Positions 9,216 through 16,850 of a DNA stretch of 64,000 nucleotides are shown here, in pieces. Positions within the stretch are counted from its first letter, which is position 1, and each line of letters starts with the position of its first letter. The notes under the pieces are model-generated. The model was not told the origin of the DNA, ran no database searches, and saw only the letters and a program-made list of their open reading frames with translations. The DNA is from Methanothermobacter tenebrarum (GTDB lineage: Archaea > Methanobacteriota > Methanobacteria > Methanobacteriales > DSM-23052): NCBI RefSeq assembly GCF_003264935.1, contig NZ_QLOE01000001.1, positions 174,932-238,931 of the forward strand, read 5' to 3'. The position numbers and the translations under genes were made by a program.

Positions 9216-11078
9216 TTATTCGTTTATTAGTTTTAGTCCGGTTATTGTCGCTGTGTTCGTGTCCAGTGCGCGTAGGTCGTCTGGGTTGAATTGTCTTATG
9301 TCGTCATGTCCTGCGAGTTGGGCTAGCATCTTGGTTTCTTCTGTCATGGCCTTTATGTAATTTGCGACTTTTCTTGCTGCGATGTCAACATCTAACCTTT
9401 TTCTCAGTTCTGGGTCTTGTGTCGCAACCCCTACTGGACATTTTCCTGTGTAGCACATTCTGCAAGCTCGGCATCCCATTGCTATCATTGCACCCGTCCC
9501 TATGTATACTGCGTCTGCTCCCATTGCCATTGCCTTTGCAACATCTGCACCACTTCTTATACCACCAGTTATTATAAGGTCTATCTCATCCTTTAGGCCC
9601 ATGTCTTCTAGGCTTTTCACTGCCTGTACTAGTGCTGAGAGTGTGGGTATACCTGTATGTTCTATCACGACTTCTGGAGCCGCTCCTGTACCGCCTTCCA
9701 TACCATCTACGGCTATTATATCTGCTCCTGCCTCTGCCGCTATCCTAACATCCTCATATACTCTTCCAGGGCCGAATTTGACTATGATAGGCACTCTCCA
9801 GTCTGTGACTTCTCTGAGGAGTTCGATGTGTTTTGCCAGGTCCTCTTTGTCTGTTGCGTCCAAGAATCTTGCGGGGCTTAGGGCGTCTGTGCCTTCTGGT
9901 ATGCCCCTGATTTTGGCGACTTCTGGGCTTACTTTTTCTGCTAGTAGGTGTCCTCCCATTCCTGGTTTGGCTCCTTGGCCTATCTTCACTTCTATTGCAT
10001 CTCCAACATTTAAGTATTCTGATGAGACTCCGAATCTTCCTGATGAGTATTGTACTATGAGTTTGTCTGCTAGTTCTCTTTCTTCTGGTAGCATGCCGCC
10101 TTCACCTGTATTGGCGCAGGATCCTACGATTGTTGACCCTTTGGCCAGTGCTAGTTTGCTTTCTCTGCTAAGGGCTCCGAATGACATCCCTGCAATGAGT
10201 ACTGGTGTTTGCAATGTGAGGGGTTCTTCTGCATATCTTGTTCCAAGGGTTACTTGGGTGTTGCATGGCTCCCTGTATTTGTCTACTGGTGCTATTGATG
10301 CTTGTGCCGGTACTATTAGTATGTCGTCGAAGTTTGGCAGCCTTCTTTCAGTTCCAAAGCCTCTTAGGACGTATTTACCTGCTTTGGATGTGTATCTTAT
10401 GTTTGCTATTGTCCTTGGATCCCATATGCTCCCAGCGCCGCTTGGTAAGAGGACTGGGCAGGCTGCTAGGCATGATCCGCACATTATACATTTCTTCTTG
10501 TCGATTTCTGGGTGGTTATCCACGACTTTTATGGCGTCTACTGGGCATACTACTTCGCATGTTCCGCAGAATACGCATAGTCCCTGGGTGGCTGCTGCAA
10601 GGTCTGATGATGGTGATGATGGTGTTAGTGAACTTGATGATGTTGCGGTTTTTAGTTCGAATCCTTTTTGTATGTCACTTACAACTTCTCTCACGTCGAC
10701 TGCTTCTAGGCATCCTTTTTCGCATGCTGCTACGCATGCTGGTGTGTCTCCTGGTTTTTCTATGCAGCTTTGGTCGCATTTTATCATGCCGTCGTCTGAG
10801 TATGTTATGGCACCTATTGGGCACATTAGCATGCAGAGTTTGCAGCCTATGCATGATTCTTGTTCTATTTTAACTATACCGTGTTCTTTTCTTATGGCGT
10901 CTCTGAAGCATCCTCTTGCACAGGCTGGGTCGACGCATTGTTGGCATACGATAGCATGGTATCCGTCTTCCAGTTCATTTAGGAAGATTGAAGCGTGACC
11001 TGTAATTTTTTCGCATGCTTCTATACATTCGTTGCATCCGTCACATTTTTCAGGGTCTGTTAGGAGTATTTGAACCAT
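9216..11078 (-). CDS. Ferredoxin-fused glutamate synthase FMN domain (archaeal GltB2 type)
   Basis: The N-terminal ~130 residues are a HycB-like polyferredoxin with several CxxCxxC motifs ('CDGCNEC', 'CIGCKLC'). A second 2[4Fe-4S] module follows near 165-215 ('CVFCGTC', 'CIMCGSC'). The rest is the FMN-binding (beta/alpha)8 domain of glutamate synthase with 'VDGMEGGTGAAPE' and the cluster motif 'CRACRMCYTGKCPVG'. Archaea split GltB into separate glutaminase, FMN and GXGXG proteins; this is the FMN piece, probably ferredoxin-linked. It lies 13 bases after the GXGXG gene. GAGGTGA precedes the ATG. No glutaminase-domain gene is in the window. Confidence 0.92.
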   Translation of the reverse strand: MVQILLTDPEKCDGCNECIEACEKITGHASIFLNELEDGYHAIVCQQCVDPACARGCFRDAIRKEHGIVKIEQESCIGCKLCMLMCPIGAITYSDDGMIKCDQSCIEKPGDTPACVAACEKGCLEAVDVREVVSDIQKGFELKTATSSSSLTPSSPSSDLAAATQGLCVFCGTCEVVCPVDAIKVVDNHPEIDKKKCIMCGSCLAACPVLLPSGAGSIWDPRTIANIRYTSKAGKYVLRGFGTERRLPNFDDILIVPAQASIAPVDKYREPCNTQVTLGTRYAEEPLTLQTPVLIAGMSFGALSRESKLALAKGSTIVGSCANTGEGGMLPEERELADKLIVQYSSGRFGVSSEYLNVGDAIEVKIGQGAKPGMGGHLLAEKVSPEVAKIRGIPEGTDALSPARFLDATDKEDLAKHIELLREVTDWRVPIIVKFGPGRVYEDVRIAAEAGADIIAVDGMEGGTGAAPEVVIEHTGIPTLSALVQAVKSLEDMGLKDEIDLIITGGIRSGADVAKAMAMGADAVYIGTGAMIAMGCRACRMCYTGKCPVGVATQDPELRKRLDVDIAARKVANYIKAMTEETKMLAQLAGHDDIRQFNPDDLRALDTNTATITGLKLINE

Positions 11079-11091
11079 TTAAGTCACCTCT

Positions 11092-11757
11092 TTAGCCGTA
11101 GAATGGGCGGAGTTTTTTGCGTTGTATTTTTTTGAATTCTTCTACTTCGGCTTTTATCCCATAATCGTAGAAGAGTTTTGAAAGTTTTAGTATGTCTTCT
11201 TTTTCTACTTTGCTTACTTTGGCGTTGGTTCCTGTTTCGAAGTCCCCTGCTACGTAGATGTTGCCTCCGATTATCCAGTCTCCTGTGTCTTTTCCAGCGT
11301 CTCCTGTTACTATTATGTCCCCGCTTAGCATGTATAATCCTGCGAGGTCTTTTATGTCCCCGTCTATGATGATTGTTCCTCCTTTGTTTAGTTGTCCGAC
11401 TCCGTTGCCCGCGTCTCCGTGGACTACTATTGTGCCGTTGTATGTTCCGAATCCGACACCATCTTTGGCTGATCCTTCAACTATTATTTCGCCTGCTGTC
11501 ATGTTGTCTCCTAGGTATCTTCCTGTGTTTCCCATGACTTTTATCTTGGCCCCGTCGTTGAGCGCTCCTATGAAATCGCCGAATTCTCCTTTTAGTATGA
11601 ATTTTGCCTCTTCTCGTATTCCTACGACGAGTGAGTCGAGTTTTTTGTCGTTTTCTATTATGAATTTTTTTGTGTTGTCTTTTAGGCCTTCTTTTATCAT
11701 TTTGTTGATTTCCCGGGTGGATAGGTCATTTCCTGAGATTACTAATTCTGTTTTCAT
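11092..11757 (-). CDS. Glutamate synthase GXGXG domain protein (GltB3 / FwdC-like)
   Basis: A right-handed beta-helix with repeated G-x-x-G-x-x-x-G turns, e.g. 'GNTGRYLGDNMTAGEI', 'GDAGNGVGQLNKGG' and 'GDAGKDTGDWIIGG'. This is the GXGXG domain shared by the C-terminus of glutamate synthase and subunit C of formylmethanofuran dehydrogenase. Adjacency to the FMN-domain gene (13 bases downstream) decides for glutamate synthase: it would hold the ammonia channel side of the complex. First gene of the minus-strand pair, so the promoter at 11760-11900 would control both. Confidence 0.88.
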   Translation of the reverse strand: MKTELVISGNDLSTREINKMIKEGLKDNTKKFIIENDKKLDSLVVGIREEAKFILKGEFGDFIGALNDGAKIKVMGNTGRYLGDNMTAGEIIVEGSAKDGVGFGTYNGTIVVHGDAGNGVGQLNKGGTIIIDGDIKDLAGLYMLSGDIIVTGDAGKDTGDWIIGGNIYVAGDFETGTNAKVSKVEKEDILKLSKLFYDYGIKAEVEEFKKIQRKKLRPFYG

Positions 11758-11845
11758 GAGTTATCCCCTTGGAGTTTTTTTTGTTGTGGGAGTCTAATAT
11801 TTTGATTTTTCATGGGTTTTATTTAAACATTCCCATCTATTAGAG

Positions 11846-11887
11846 TCATATCATAGAAAGGTCAACATTTATATTAGATTGATATGA
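11846..11887. promoter_or_regulatory. 8-bp inverted repeat flanking the TATA box of the regulator gene
   Basis: TCATATCA (11846-11853) and its exact reverse complement TGATATGA (11880-11887) bracket a TATA-like ATTTATATTAG (about 11868-11878). The downstream arm is near the expected transcription start of the 11920 gene. The layout is that of an operator for a dimeric repressor, possibly the CARF-like winged-helix protein itself, and it lies between that gene and the divergent glutamate synthase pair. Confidence 0.5.
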
Positions 11888-11919
11888 TTATATATGAGAT
11901 TAGTGGAAGGTGATATTAT

Positions 11920-12468
11920 ATGAAGACTCTTATTACAAATTTAAGGGGCCGATGCCTCTTCGATGTTACAATGAGAAATAAAATAGATGGTTTAATACTA
12001 GTTCAGAGCGAAAAATTTGATGACCTATCCCTTGAAAAATTTGTTAAAGGAGGTCTTATAAAAATAGAAACAGAAGATCCTCTTAAAGCATGTTATAAGA
12101 TCTCTGAGGTTATAAGAGGGGCTAAAAAGCATGGTAAAGTTTATGTCGCTTATAATGGTGATGATATTGGAGGTCTTCTAGCATTTGCAGCCTTCAAGGA
12201 GGGTGTTGACGCTATATTCACTTGTTTCAGGGAAACCTCAGTCAGGTTACCCATTCCTAGGCTTGATATTTCAGATTCAAAACTTAAAATTTTAAAGGTT
12301 TTAGAAGATGAAAATTTAACCGCTATAGAAATCGCGAAAAAGGTTGGAATATCAAGAGCCATGGCCTATAAGCATTTAAGCGACCTTATAGAGATGGGAC
12401 TTGTGAAGCAGTCTCATCTCCTGGAAAAGTATTCTATTACAAAGGCAGGAAAATTCGTTACAATATAG
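11920..12468 (+). CDS. Winged-helix regulator with CARF-like N-terminal domain
   Basis: Residues 1-115 look like an alternating beta/alpha (Rossmann-type) domain that ends 'SVRLPIPRLD'; residues 118-182 are a winged helix ('TAIEIAKKVGISRAMAYKHLSDLIEMGLV'-type, i.e. MarR/ArsR-like). The order, Rossmann domain, R-x-P-x-P linker, then wHTH, resembles Csa3/HFX_2341-type CARF regulators that sense cyclic oligonucleotides or other ligands. The CARF assignment is inference; no CRISPR genes are here. GGTGAT precedes the ATG. It is divergent from the glutamate synthase genes, which makes these and itself the likely targets. Confidence 0.7.
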   Translation: MKTLITNLRGRCLFDVTMRNKIDGLILVQSEKFDDLSLEKFVKGGLIKIETEDPLKACYKISEVIRGAKKHGKVYVAYNGDDIGGLLAFAAFKEGVDAIFTCFRETSVRLPIPRLDISDSKLKILKVLEDENLTAIEIAKKVGISRAMAYKHLSDLIEMGLVKQSHLLEKYSITKAGKFVTI

Positions 12469-12690
12469 TTACTCCATAGGGTATCCTATCCTCAGACGAT
12501 AGGATGCCCTTTCACTGAGCAGGACGGTGCCTGGTATGAAAGAATCTTTAAATTCTTCTACCTTTTTTCTCATGCAAGGTTTAAGGTCTATATTTTTTGT
12601 ATAGGATGCGCATTCGTCCTCCTCTATTATACCCTTTTTTACTAGTTCAATGTATCTCATTTTTATGGTTTCATCATCTAACACATCCAT
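12469..12690 (-). CDS. Small conserved-looking protein, function unknown
   Basis: A 73-aa acidic/basic mixed protein, mostly helical by composition, with two cysteines (in 'DECASY' and 'KPCMRK'). GGTGATAGC lies directly before the ATG and a TATA box (GATATATATAGG on this strand, about 12720-12731) lies 30-40 bases upstream, so it has its own promoter. Its stop codon abuts the stop of the convergent regulator gene without any gap. No family recognised. Confidence 0.6.
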   Translation of the reverse strand: MDVLDDETIKMRYIELVKKGIIEEDECASYTKNIDLKPCMRKKVEEFKDSFIPGTVLLSERASYRLRIGYPME

Positions 12691-12835
12691 GCTATCACCA
12701 CTAATTTCAATTGATAGAAACCTATATATATCTTTTGTGTATTAAATCCATAATAACCTATAAGTATTTATACTATAAGATCCAAGATTATAAACAATGT
12801 TCAAAAAAGTTGTTGTGGTGGGTGGGGATAAAAAA

Positions 12836-13186
12836 ATGAAAATAAAAAATGACAAAATAATGAGAACATTAACCCAACACTTACAAAGAGAAGGCTACAC
12901 TGTAAAATACGATGAAAAGCACAAAATACCTAAAATACAAGGATTCAAACCACACGTTTACGCTGTTAAAAACTTCAAAGACATTATCATAGAAATCACC
13001 AGGGACCCTAACAGATTATCACAGAACATGAGAAAATGGAGAAGATTCGGATTTAACAACAACGGCACCAAATTCTGGATCGTGACAACCCCAAACCTCA
13101 CAGAGACAATAAAACTACAACTCAAAGTATTCAACATACCAGCAGAAGTATACTACTGCAACGGAAACAAACTAAAAAAAGCATAA
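12836..13186 (+). CDS. Unknown protein, possible PD-(D/E)XK-like fold
   Basis: About 116 aa, basic. The ATG at 12836 has GGTGGGGAT 5-6 bases upstream and is preferred over the ATG at 12797, which lacks a ribosome binding site; a TATA element (AGTATTTATAC, about 12763-12773) lies upstream. The centre 'GFKPHVYAVKNFKDIIIEITRD' region (residues about 40-60) is shaped like the beta-hairpin core of restriction-endonuclease-like folds, but the canonical Asp/Glu-x-Lys residues are not clear. This is only a shape resemblance. Convergent with the SPASM radical SAM gene 8 bases away. Confidence 0.6.
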   Translation: MKIKNDKIMRTLTQHLQREGYTVKYDEKHKIPKIQGFKPHVYAVKNFKDIIIEITRDPNRLSQNMRKWRRFGFNNNGTKFWIVTTPNLTETIKLQLKVFNIPAEVYYCNGNKLKKA

Positions 13187-13194
13187 ATTAGAAG

Positions 13195-14322
13195 TTAAAG
13201 CTCCTTTAACATTAAATCGATAATCCTCGCCCTCTTATCCCCACCTTCAATCCCATGAACCATAAAATCCCTGTTAACCCTCCTTCTCATCTCCCCAAAT
13301 ATCATCTTATAAGCCTCACACTGATGATCCACACCATCAAGCTCCATATTACCATCATCATCAATACTTATCGCATTATATGGACACCCACCAAGGCAAA
13401 AACGATAATAATCACATGAAGAACACTCCCTATCAACAAGCCTCCTCCAACCCCTAAGCCTCTTCAAAGCCTCGGATTCCTCAAGATCATCCATACTAGG
13501 ATTATCCTCAACATTACCCATAACATAATCCTTCATCTCCACAAAACGATAACATGGATATATATCCCCATGCGGATCCACAGCAAAAGTATTACCTACA
13601 CAATCTGCAAGAGTGCATACAACACCACGCCTCATAAACATGCTCTTGGCAAAATGATCAAGATTCTTTATCTCAATCTCACCAAAATGGGACAAATACT
13701 CATCAAGAAGATAAACTAAAAGCTCACCATACTCCCTCGCACTTATACTCCACTCCTTCGGATCTTCACTTTTAAGAGACGGTAAAGCCGGATGCAATTT
13801 AAGATTCAAACCATTCTCCAAGAAAAACTTGAAAACCTCCTCCTTAAAATTAATAGAATATGAAGTGAAAGTACTAATAAAACTCACACTTAAACCATGC
13901 CTTCTAGCAACCTTGTATCCCCGCATCGTCTTCTTAAAATAACCCACACCCCTCTGAAAATCGTTTATCTCCTCCGGGCCATCAAGACTGGAACCAATAG
14001 GGATGTTATATTTGGCGAAAAGTTCAGCCAATCTGTCATCCATCAACCAAAGATTTGTCTGTATAGCGAACGCAGGATTCAACATAGCCAATTCACTGCT
14101 CAATAAAGCTAAAGCCTCCTTATAAAACTCATAACCCGCCAGTAAAGGTTCGCCCCCATGGAATGTGAAAGTCACCGGCTCCATTCTGAAACCCTTAAGC
14201 CAAGAGACAATCTTTTTTATAATATCTATACTCATTATAGTAGAGTCCCGCTCAACACCCCAACAATAACTACAATTTGAAGGACAATTCATAGTAGGAA
14301 CTATCATCACATGGAAGGCCAA
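13195..14322 (-). CDS. Radical SAM/SPASM peptide-modifying enzyme
   Basis: A 375-aa anSME-like enzyme. The SAM cluster motif is C13, C17, C20 ('CPSNCSYC'), followed by 'HGGEPLL'. The C-terminal SPASM region has 'CTLADC', 'GDIYPCYRF', 'CSSCDYYRFCLGGC' and 'HQCEAY', enough cysteines for two auxiliary 4Fe-4S clusters. It starts (TTG 14322, with GGGGGAT about 8 bases before) only 12 bases after the stop of a 49-codon Cys-rich peptide gene, the usual arrangement of a ribosomal peptide with its maturase. From memory it fits the methanogen family TIGR04083 (Mhun_1560-like). An alternative ATG start lies at 14307. Confidence 0.88.
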   Translation of the reverse strand: MAFHVMIVPTMNCPSNCSYCWGVERDSTIMSIDIIKKIVSWLKGFRMEPVTFTFHGGEPLLAGYEFYKEALALLSSELAMLNPAFAIQTNLWLMDDRLAELFAKYNIPIGSSLDGPEEINDFQRGVGYFKKTMRGYKVARRHGLSVSFISTFTSYSINFKEEVFKFFLENGLNLKLHPALPSLKSEDPKEWSISAREYGELLVYLLDEYLSHFGEIEIKNLDHFAKSMFMRRGVVCTLADCVGNTFAVDPHGDIYPCYRFVEMKDYVMGNVEDNPSMDDLEESEALKRLRGWRRLVDRECSSCDYYRFCLGGCPYNAISIDDDGNMELDGVDHQCEAYKMIFGEMRRRVNRDFMVHGIEGGDKRARIIDLMLKEL

Positions 14323-14334
14323 AAGTTATCCCCC

Positions 14335-14484
14335 CTATCCCTTCTGGAAAACATATCCACACTTTTCACACACAATCTCCCTAAGACTAGCAAAGGCCTT
14401 ATGCTCATCTATTATCTTCCTTTTAACTATCTTATCCTTGCAACCACAACGTGGACATTCCTTAAACAAATCTTCAAATTTCAT
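14335..14484 (-). CDS. 49-residue Cys-rich peptide, candidate substrate of the radical SAM/SPASM enzyme
   Basis: A short gene starting at ATG 14484, with AGGAGG about 11 bases upstream and a TATA box 37-52 bases upstream, and ending at TAG 14335-14337. The peptide has five cysteines in two knuckles, 'CPRCGC' (residues 10-15) and 'CEKCG' (39-43), separated by a basic helix-like middle. The adjacent maturase gene starts 12 bases later. From memory this matches the methanogen Cys-rich peptide family TIGR04165 found beside TIGR04083 radical SAM enzymes. The alternative is a plain zinc-ribbon protein, because two CxxC pairs can bind Zn. The context favours a modified peptide. Confidence 0.8.
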   Translation of the reverse strand: MKFEDLFKECPRCGCKDKIVKRKIIDEHKAFASLREIVCEKCGYVFQKG

Positions 14485-14520
14485 CCCTTACACGCGCCTC
14501 CTAAAATCTTTCTCCTTTTA

Positions 14521-14536
14521 CCTATAAGTTTATAGG
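14521..14536 (-). promoter_or_regulatory. TATA box embedded in a perfect palindrome, promoter of the Cys-rich peptide
   Basis: CCTATAA-GT-TTATAGG is a 7-2-7 perfect inverted repeat and contains the minus-strand TATA box (CCTATAAAC), preceded by an AAGTGG purine-rich BRE. It sits 37-52 bases upstream of the peptide ATG, giving a leader of roughly 15-20 bases. A protein bound here would block TBP, so it may be an operator. Confidence 0.55.
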
Positions 14537-14552
14537 CCACTTTTATTTCTTT

Positions 14553-14558
14553 CGGCAA
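14553..14558 (-). terminator. Oligo-T tract between hisG and the peptide gene
   Basis: On the minus strand a T6 run flanked by GGCC and GCC lies between the hisG stop (14781) and the peptide promoter (14521-14536). It would separate hisG transcripts from the peptide/maturase unit. Weak evidence, based on the T-run only. Confidence 0.35.
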
Positions 14559-14639
14559 AAAAGGCCTCCCACCCTTAAATGGCGTGGCCAAGAAAACTTA
14601 ACCATCCTTGGACTTTATCATCTTAGGTGTTTCTAATAG

Positions 14640-14659
14640 TTCAAAATTTGAATTTTGAA
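14640..14659. repeat. Perfect 9-2-9 palindrome upstream of the Cys-rich peptide gene
   Basis: TTCAAAATT-TG-AATTTTGAA, 20 bases, is a perfect inverted repeat apart from the 2-base centre. It lies about 155 bases upstream of the peptide ATG and 120 bases downstream of the hisG stop, in otherwise non-coding DNA. A binding site for a dimeric regulator is the simplest reading. Confidence 0.45.
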
Positions 14660-14780
14660 ATACCATGAAGTTATGGATTCTACAATGGGGGATTGGAAAC
14701 CTCAAAATCCAGAAAATTAAGTTGAAACTGTGAACCACCAGTTAAACTTATTGGAGGCCATTCTATAGTATGGTGATGGT

Positions 14781-15767
14781 TCACTCTACATATTGTTTGA
14801 CCTTCTCTCTTACGATTGATGATGCTCCCAAGCTTTTAATGCCGCTTAGCATTTCTGGGAATTTATTCTTAGGTATTAAGACGTTTACTTGGGAGAATCT
14901 CATGCCCTTTACTATTGTCGGCTCCTGTGAACAGTACTTTTTAGCAATTAGGAATTCTTTAACATCTTCTAGTTTTTCATTCCTTATATTGAATTTAACA
15001 TCAAAGTAATTTCGGGCTTTTATAGCCCCGAATAATTGCTGATATATCATCTCAGCTTTTTCAAGTTTCTCTCCTTTACAGGTTGGCCCGGCGTATAATC
15101 CTGCGCTGGATTCCATTATTGTGTCGATGATTTTTAAACCGGCTTTCCTCAGGCTTGTGCCGGTCTGTGTATTATCCACTATAAGATCAGCGCCCTTTGC
15201 AATATATACTTCTGTGGCCCCATCTGAGTTTATTATTTGGACCATTTCATTGTCACCATCTCTAAGACCTCTTATTTGGACCATTGGGGTGCTTTCACCG
15301 AATATCTCCTTGTAGCCGGGGTTTTTCATGAAGAATTCCCTTGCGAGGTTGGGGTATTCTGTGAAACATAATATTGGGGTTTCACGATCCTTATTGGCTA
15401 GGAAAAATTCTTGTAGGGAATTGTATGGTTTTTCTTGGGGTACTGCGACTATTAGGCGCGTCTGACCGTATTCGAGGCTGCCTATCTTTTTTATCATGCT
15501 GTCTTTGTTATTTATGGATTCTTCACGCACCCAGTCATCACCTATTATCGCGATATCGAGCATCCCCCTGTTTAACTCTACAGGGGCGCTCTGCGGCCTT
15601 GTGAGATAGGCTTTTATCTCTGGGTCGTTCAAGATTCTGATCTCGTTCTCTTCCTTCCCGGGTTCGTAGCCTCTGATCTCATATCCGGCATCTACGAATA
15701 CTTGGTAGGTGTTTCCACGATTAACATTATTTAAACTACCTTTTGGCAATCCTAGTATGATTTTCAT
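14781..15767 (-). CDS. hisG: ATP phosphoribosyltransferase (HisG)
   Basis: First enzyme of histidine synthesis, joining ATP and PRPP. N-terminal '[10 protein letters not shown]' and the later '[20 protein letters not shown]' region (PRPP site, about residue 200) identify it. At 328 aa it is of the long form, whose C-terminal ACT-like domain gives feedback inhibition by histidine. It is divergent from the TMEM175-like gene at 15865, with about 97 bases between the two starts. Confidence 0.92.
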   Translation of the reverse strand: MKIILGLPKGSLNNVNRGNTYQVFVDAGYEIRGYEPGKEENEIRILNDPEIKAYLTRPQSAPVELNRGMLDIAIIGDDWVREESINNKDSMIKKIGSLEYGQTRLIVAVPQEKPYNSLQEFFLANKDRETPILCFTEYPNLAREFFMKNPGYKEIFGESTPMVQIRGLRDGDNEMVQIINSDGATEVYIAKGADLIVDNTQTGTSLRKAGLKIIDTIMESSAGLYAGPTCKGEKLEKAEMIYQQLFGAIKARNYFDVKFNIRNEKLEDVKEFLIAKKYCSQEPTIVKGMRFSQVNVLIPKNKFPEMLSGIKSLGASSIVREKVKQYVE

Positions 15768-15864
15768 AGTTTATCATCTCCCACACTGTAACTTATATTA
15801 TGGATGGTATCCCAAAAAAATTCTATCAGGCTCCATTGTATATAGTTTGGTGGTAATTTTGTGG

Positions 15865-16467
15865 ATGAAGACTAGCCGTATTGAAACGCTTGTGGATGGT
15901 ATATTCGCTATTTCAATGACTCTGCTTGTTTTGACGCTTGATGTTCCGAAGGTATCCAATTTTTTGACTGAAGCGGCATTCCAGCAGCAACTTGGAGTGT
16001 TATGGCCGCAGTTTTTCTGCTATTTTCTCTCTTTCTGGATACTGGGGGGGTTATGGCGTGTTAATCATCAACATTTCAATTTTATCAAACATACCGACCA
16101 TACCCTGGTAACTATAAACATTTTCTCCTTGATTTTTATAGCTATGATACCATTTTCTACTGAGATGGTCTCTGAGTATGGTGCCAGTTACTTTACAGCT
16201 AATATGATATTTCAAGTTAATCAATTATTGGCAGGATCTTTGTATTATATTAACTGGGATTATTCTGTCAGGAAAAACCTATTAGATGATGTTGATGCGA
16301 GAACGGTAAATTTTATAAGGGCTAATACTCTTGTTTTACCTTTATGCGCTATCTTAGCGATTAGCTTATCCCCTTTTATATATGCATGGAGTAATCTGAT
16401 ATTTTTCACAATCCCGGTCTTTAAGAGATTGTTGGAGAGGAAATATTTTACACAAGGTGATGATTAA
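15865..16467 (+). CDS. TMEM175/DUF1211 family integral membrane protein (putative K+ channel)
   Basis: A 200-aa protein that starts 'RIETLVDGIFAISMTLLVL', the DUF1211 signature in which helix 1 lines the pore; the canonical R-x3-FSD is here R-x3-VDG, so the Ser-Asp part is altered. About five to six hydrophobic segments follow, with W and H residues ('WRVNHQHFNFI') typical of the family. The ATG at 15865 follows GGTGG (15850-15854). Longer in-frame starts would run into hisG. Its 3' end overlaps the convergent Nudix gene by 4 bases. Bacterial and archaeal homologues conduct K+; function here is by family. Confidence 0.8.
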   Translation: MKTSRIETLVDGIFAISMTLLVLTLDVPKVSNFLTEAAFQQQLGVLWPQFFCYFLSFWILGGLWRVNHQHFNFIKHTDHTLVTINIFSLIFIAMIPFSTEMVSEYGASYFTANMIFQVNQLLAGSLYYINWDYSVRKNLLDDVDARTVNFIRANTLVLPLCAILAISLSPFIYAWSNLIFFTIPVFKRLLERKYFTQGDD

Positions 16468-16850
16468 AGTTTTGATAGGAAGTTTTGGAACCAGTCTGTA
16501 AGTTCATAGTATCTGAGATCCTCTGGTTCCACCCAAGCATAAGCTTCGTGTTCCCCACTTAATCTCAGCCTACCATTAGCAGAACACTCAATTATAATAT
16601 TTATGGCCTTGAATATGCCTAATTCCTGTTCTGCAACCCCAAGGATCCCATTAGGAGTTATATCTAATCCAGTTTCCTCTTTAACCTCCCTTTTGAGGGC
16701 TTCTTCTATAGGTTCCCCAAGGTTTACCTTGCCACCTGGCAACTCCCACTTAAGAGGATTAGTCTTACAAGAGGGGGACCTTTTTATTATGAGAATTTTT
16801 CCATTGTCTTTTATCAAGGCTCTGACTGCAAGTAAGCATAATGATACCAT
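16464..16850 (-). CDS. Nudix hydrolase (MutT-like)
   Basis: A 128-aa Nudix domain with a full Nudix box: G-x5-E-x7-R-E-V-x-E-E-x-G, read in 'GKVNLGEPIEEALKREVKEE' and the following TGL. Such enzymes hydrolyse nucleoside diphosphates linked to another group, e.g. oxidised dNTPs or NDP-sugars. The ATG overlaps the stop of the decayed kinase gene as TAATG, so translation may have been coupled to it. Its 3' end overlaps the convergent membrane gene by 4 bases. Confidence 0.9.
   Translation of the reverse strand: MVSLCLLAVRALIKDNGKILIIKRSPSCKTNPLKWELPGGKVNLGEPIEEALKREVKEETGLDITPNGILGVAEQELGIFKAINIIIECSANGRLRLSGEHEAYAWVEPEDLRYYELTDWFQNFLSKL

Noticed and set aside
9502..10998. 498-codon plus-strand open frame inside the glutamate synthase gene
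   Set aside because: It is antisense to a well-supported gene and its Ser/Pro/Thr-rich content has no domain.
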